From: Syntrophobacterales bacterium
GTDB taxonomy: Bacteria; Desulfobacterota; Desulfobaccia; Desulfobaccales; 0-14-0-80-60-11
Reading direction: 5' to 3'
Length of the DNA stretch: 14,450 nucleotides
NCBI GenBank assembly: GCA_023229795.1
Contig: JALNYP010000081.1
Span: forward strand, 1-14,450
Shown here: positions 14,323 through 14,450 of the stretch, in pieces
Layout: each line of letters opens with the position of its first letter
Position numbering within the stretch: the stretch's first letter is position 1
The notes under the pieces: generated by a model
What the model was told of the DNA's origin: nothing
Database searches by the model: none
The model's input: the letters and a program-made list of their open reading frames with translations, nothing else
Made by a program: the position numbers and the translations under genes

Positions 14323-14450
14323 TTGAAATCCTTTATACAAAAACATGAGCACGATGTCATGGGTTCTCTTTCTGGCTTTGACCGTTTGGTCTTCCGGGGC
14401 ATTCTGCGGCGGCTGTTCTATCCCCAGGGTATGGATTATTGCCTGGCCTT
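14323..14450 (+). CDS. 5' part of an unrecognised, possibly mobile-element protein; runs off the window
   Basis: An open frame of 42 codons runs from TTG at 14323 to the end of the window without a stop. It starts M(L)KSFIQKHEHDVMGSLSG and continues FDRLVFRGILRRLFYP, which is well-behaved coding sequence with basic, helical character. AAGGA at 14311-14315 is seven bases before the TTG. The FDRLVFRG-x-LR motif resembles, from memory, a family of uncharacterised proteins found in several copies per genome in diverse bacteria, which suggests a mobile or selfish gene; this is unverified. No catalytic motif lies in the visible part. Base composition in this end of the window is noticeably more AT-rich than in surE, which fits horizontal origin. 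Confidence 0.6.
   Translation, partial: MKSFIQKHEHDVMGSLSGFDRLVFRGILRRLFYPQGMDYCLA

Noticed and set aside
1..14450. CRISPR array, tRNA or rRNA genes, prophage or defence system
   Set aside because: No regularly spaced direct repeats, no cloverleaf-like sequence and no recognisable phage or defence proteins were seen on either strand.

Overview
The window is GC-rich, densely packed bacterial chromosome. The gene order ileS-lspA-lgt, the sequence style of the proteins and the lack of phage or plasmid genes suggest an anaerobic deltaproteobacterium (Desulfobacterota, Syntrophobacterales or Desulfobacca type). That placement is inference from memory, not a database result.

Layout. 1-564: the first codons of an unrecognised minus-strand gene and a small minus-strand membrane protein, separated by a strong hairpin. 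737-4790: a tight plus-strand operon of isoleucyl-tRNA synthetase (ileS), lipoprotein signal peptidase (lspA) and prolipoprotein diacylglyceryl transferase (lgt). The last two act on bacterial lipoproteins: Lgt attaches the diacylglyceryl group and LspA then removes the signal peptide. 4944-5765: phosphatidate cytidylyltransferase (cdsA), which feeds the phospholipid pool that Lgt draws on. 5766-6006: a convergent junction with a perfect 12-bp hairpin. 6007-7476 (minus): a TolC-type outer-membrane channel. 7669-8607: a UDP-glucose 4-epimerase-like extended SDR, divergent from tolC. 8805-13351: a four-gene ABC export-type operon made of an ATPase, an ABC-2 permease, a GldG-like membrane-anchored auxiliary protein and a DUF4340-like protein. 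13437-14198: surE nucleotidase. 14252-14450: a large hairpin followed by the start of an unrecognised, possibly mobile, coding sequence cut by the window end.

The most informative anomaly is in the GldG-like gene. The reading frame breaks at a run of five C (11867-11871). The adjacent frame encodes the expected C-terminal membrane helix and basic tail, and its stop overlaps the next start as ATGA. One missing C explains this, by assembly error, real mutation or, less likely, recoding. The second point of interest is the hairpin at 14252-14322, whose 3' arm contains the ribosome binding site of the last, partial gene. Third, several intergenic gaps carry short hairpins with a common GCGTC core, which look like a dispersed palindromic repeat family.

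Most of the window is ordinary housekeeping. I do not see a clear undescribed system. The ABC/GldG/DUF4340 operon is the nearest candidate, because its substrate is unknown in non-gliding bacteria.
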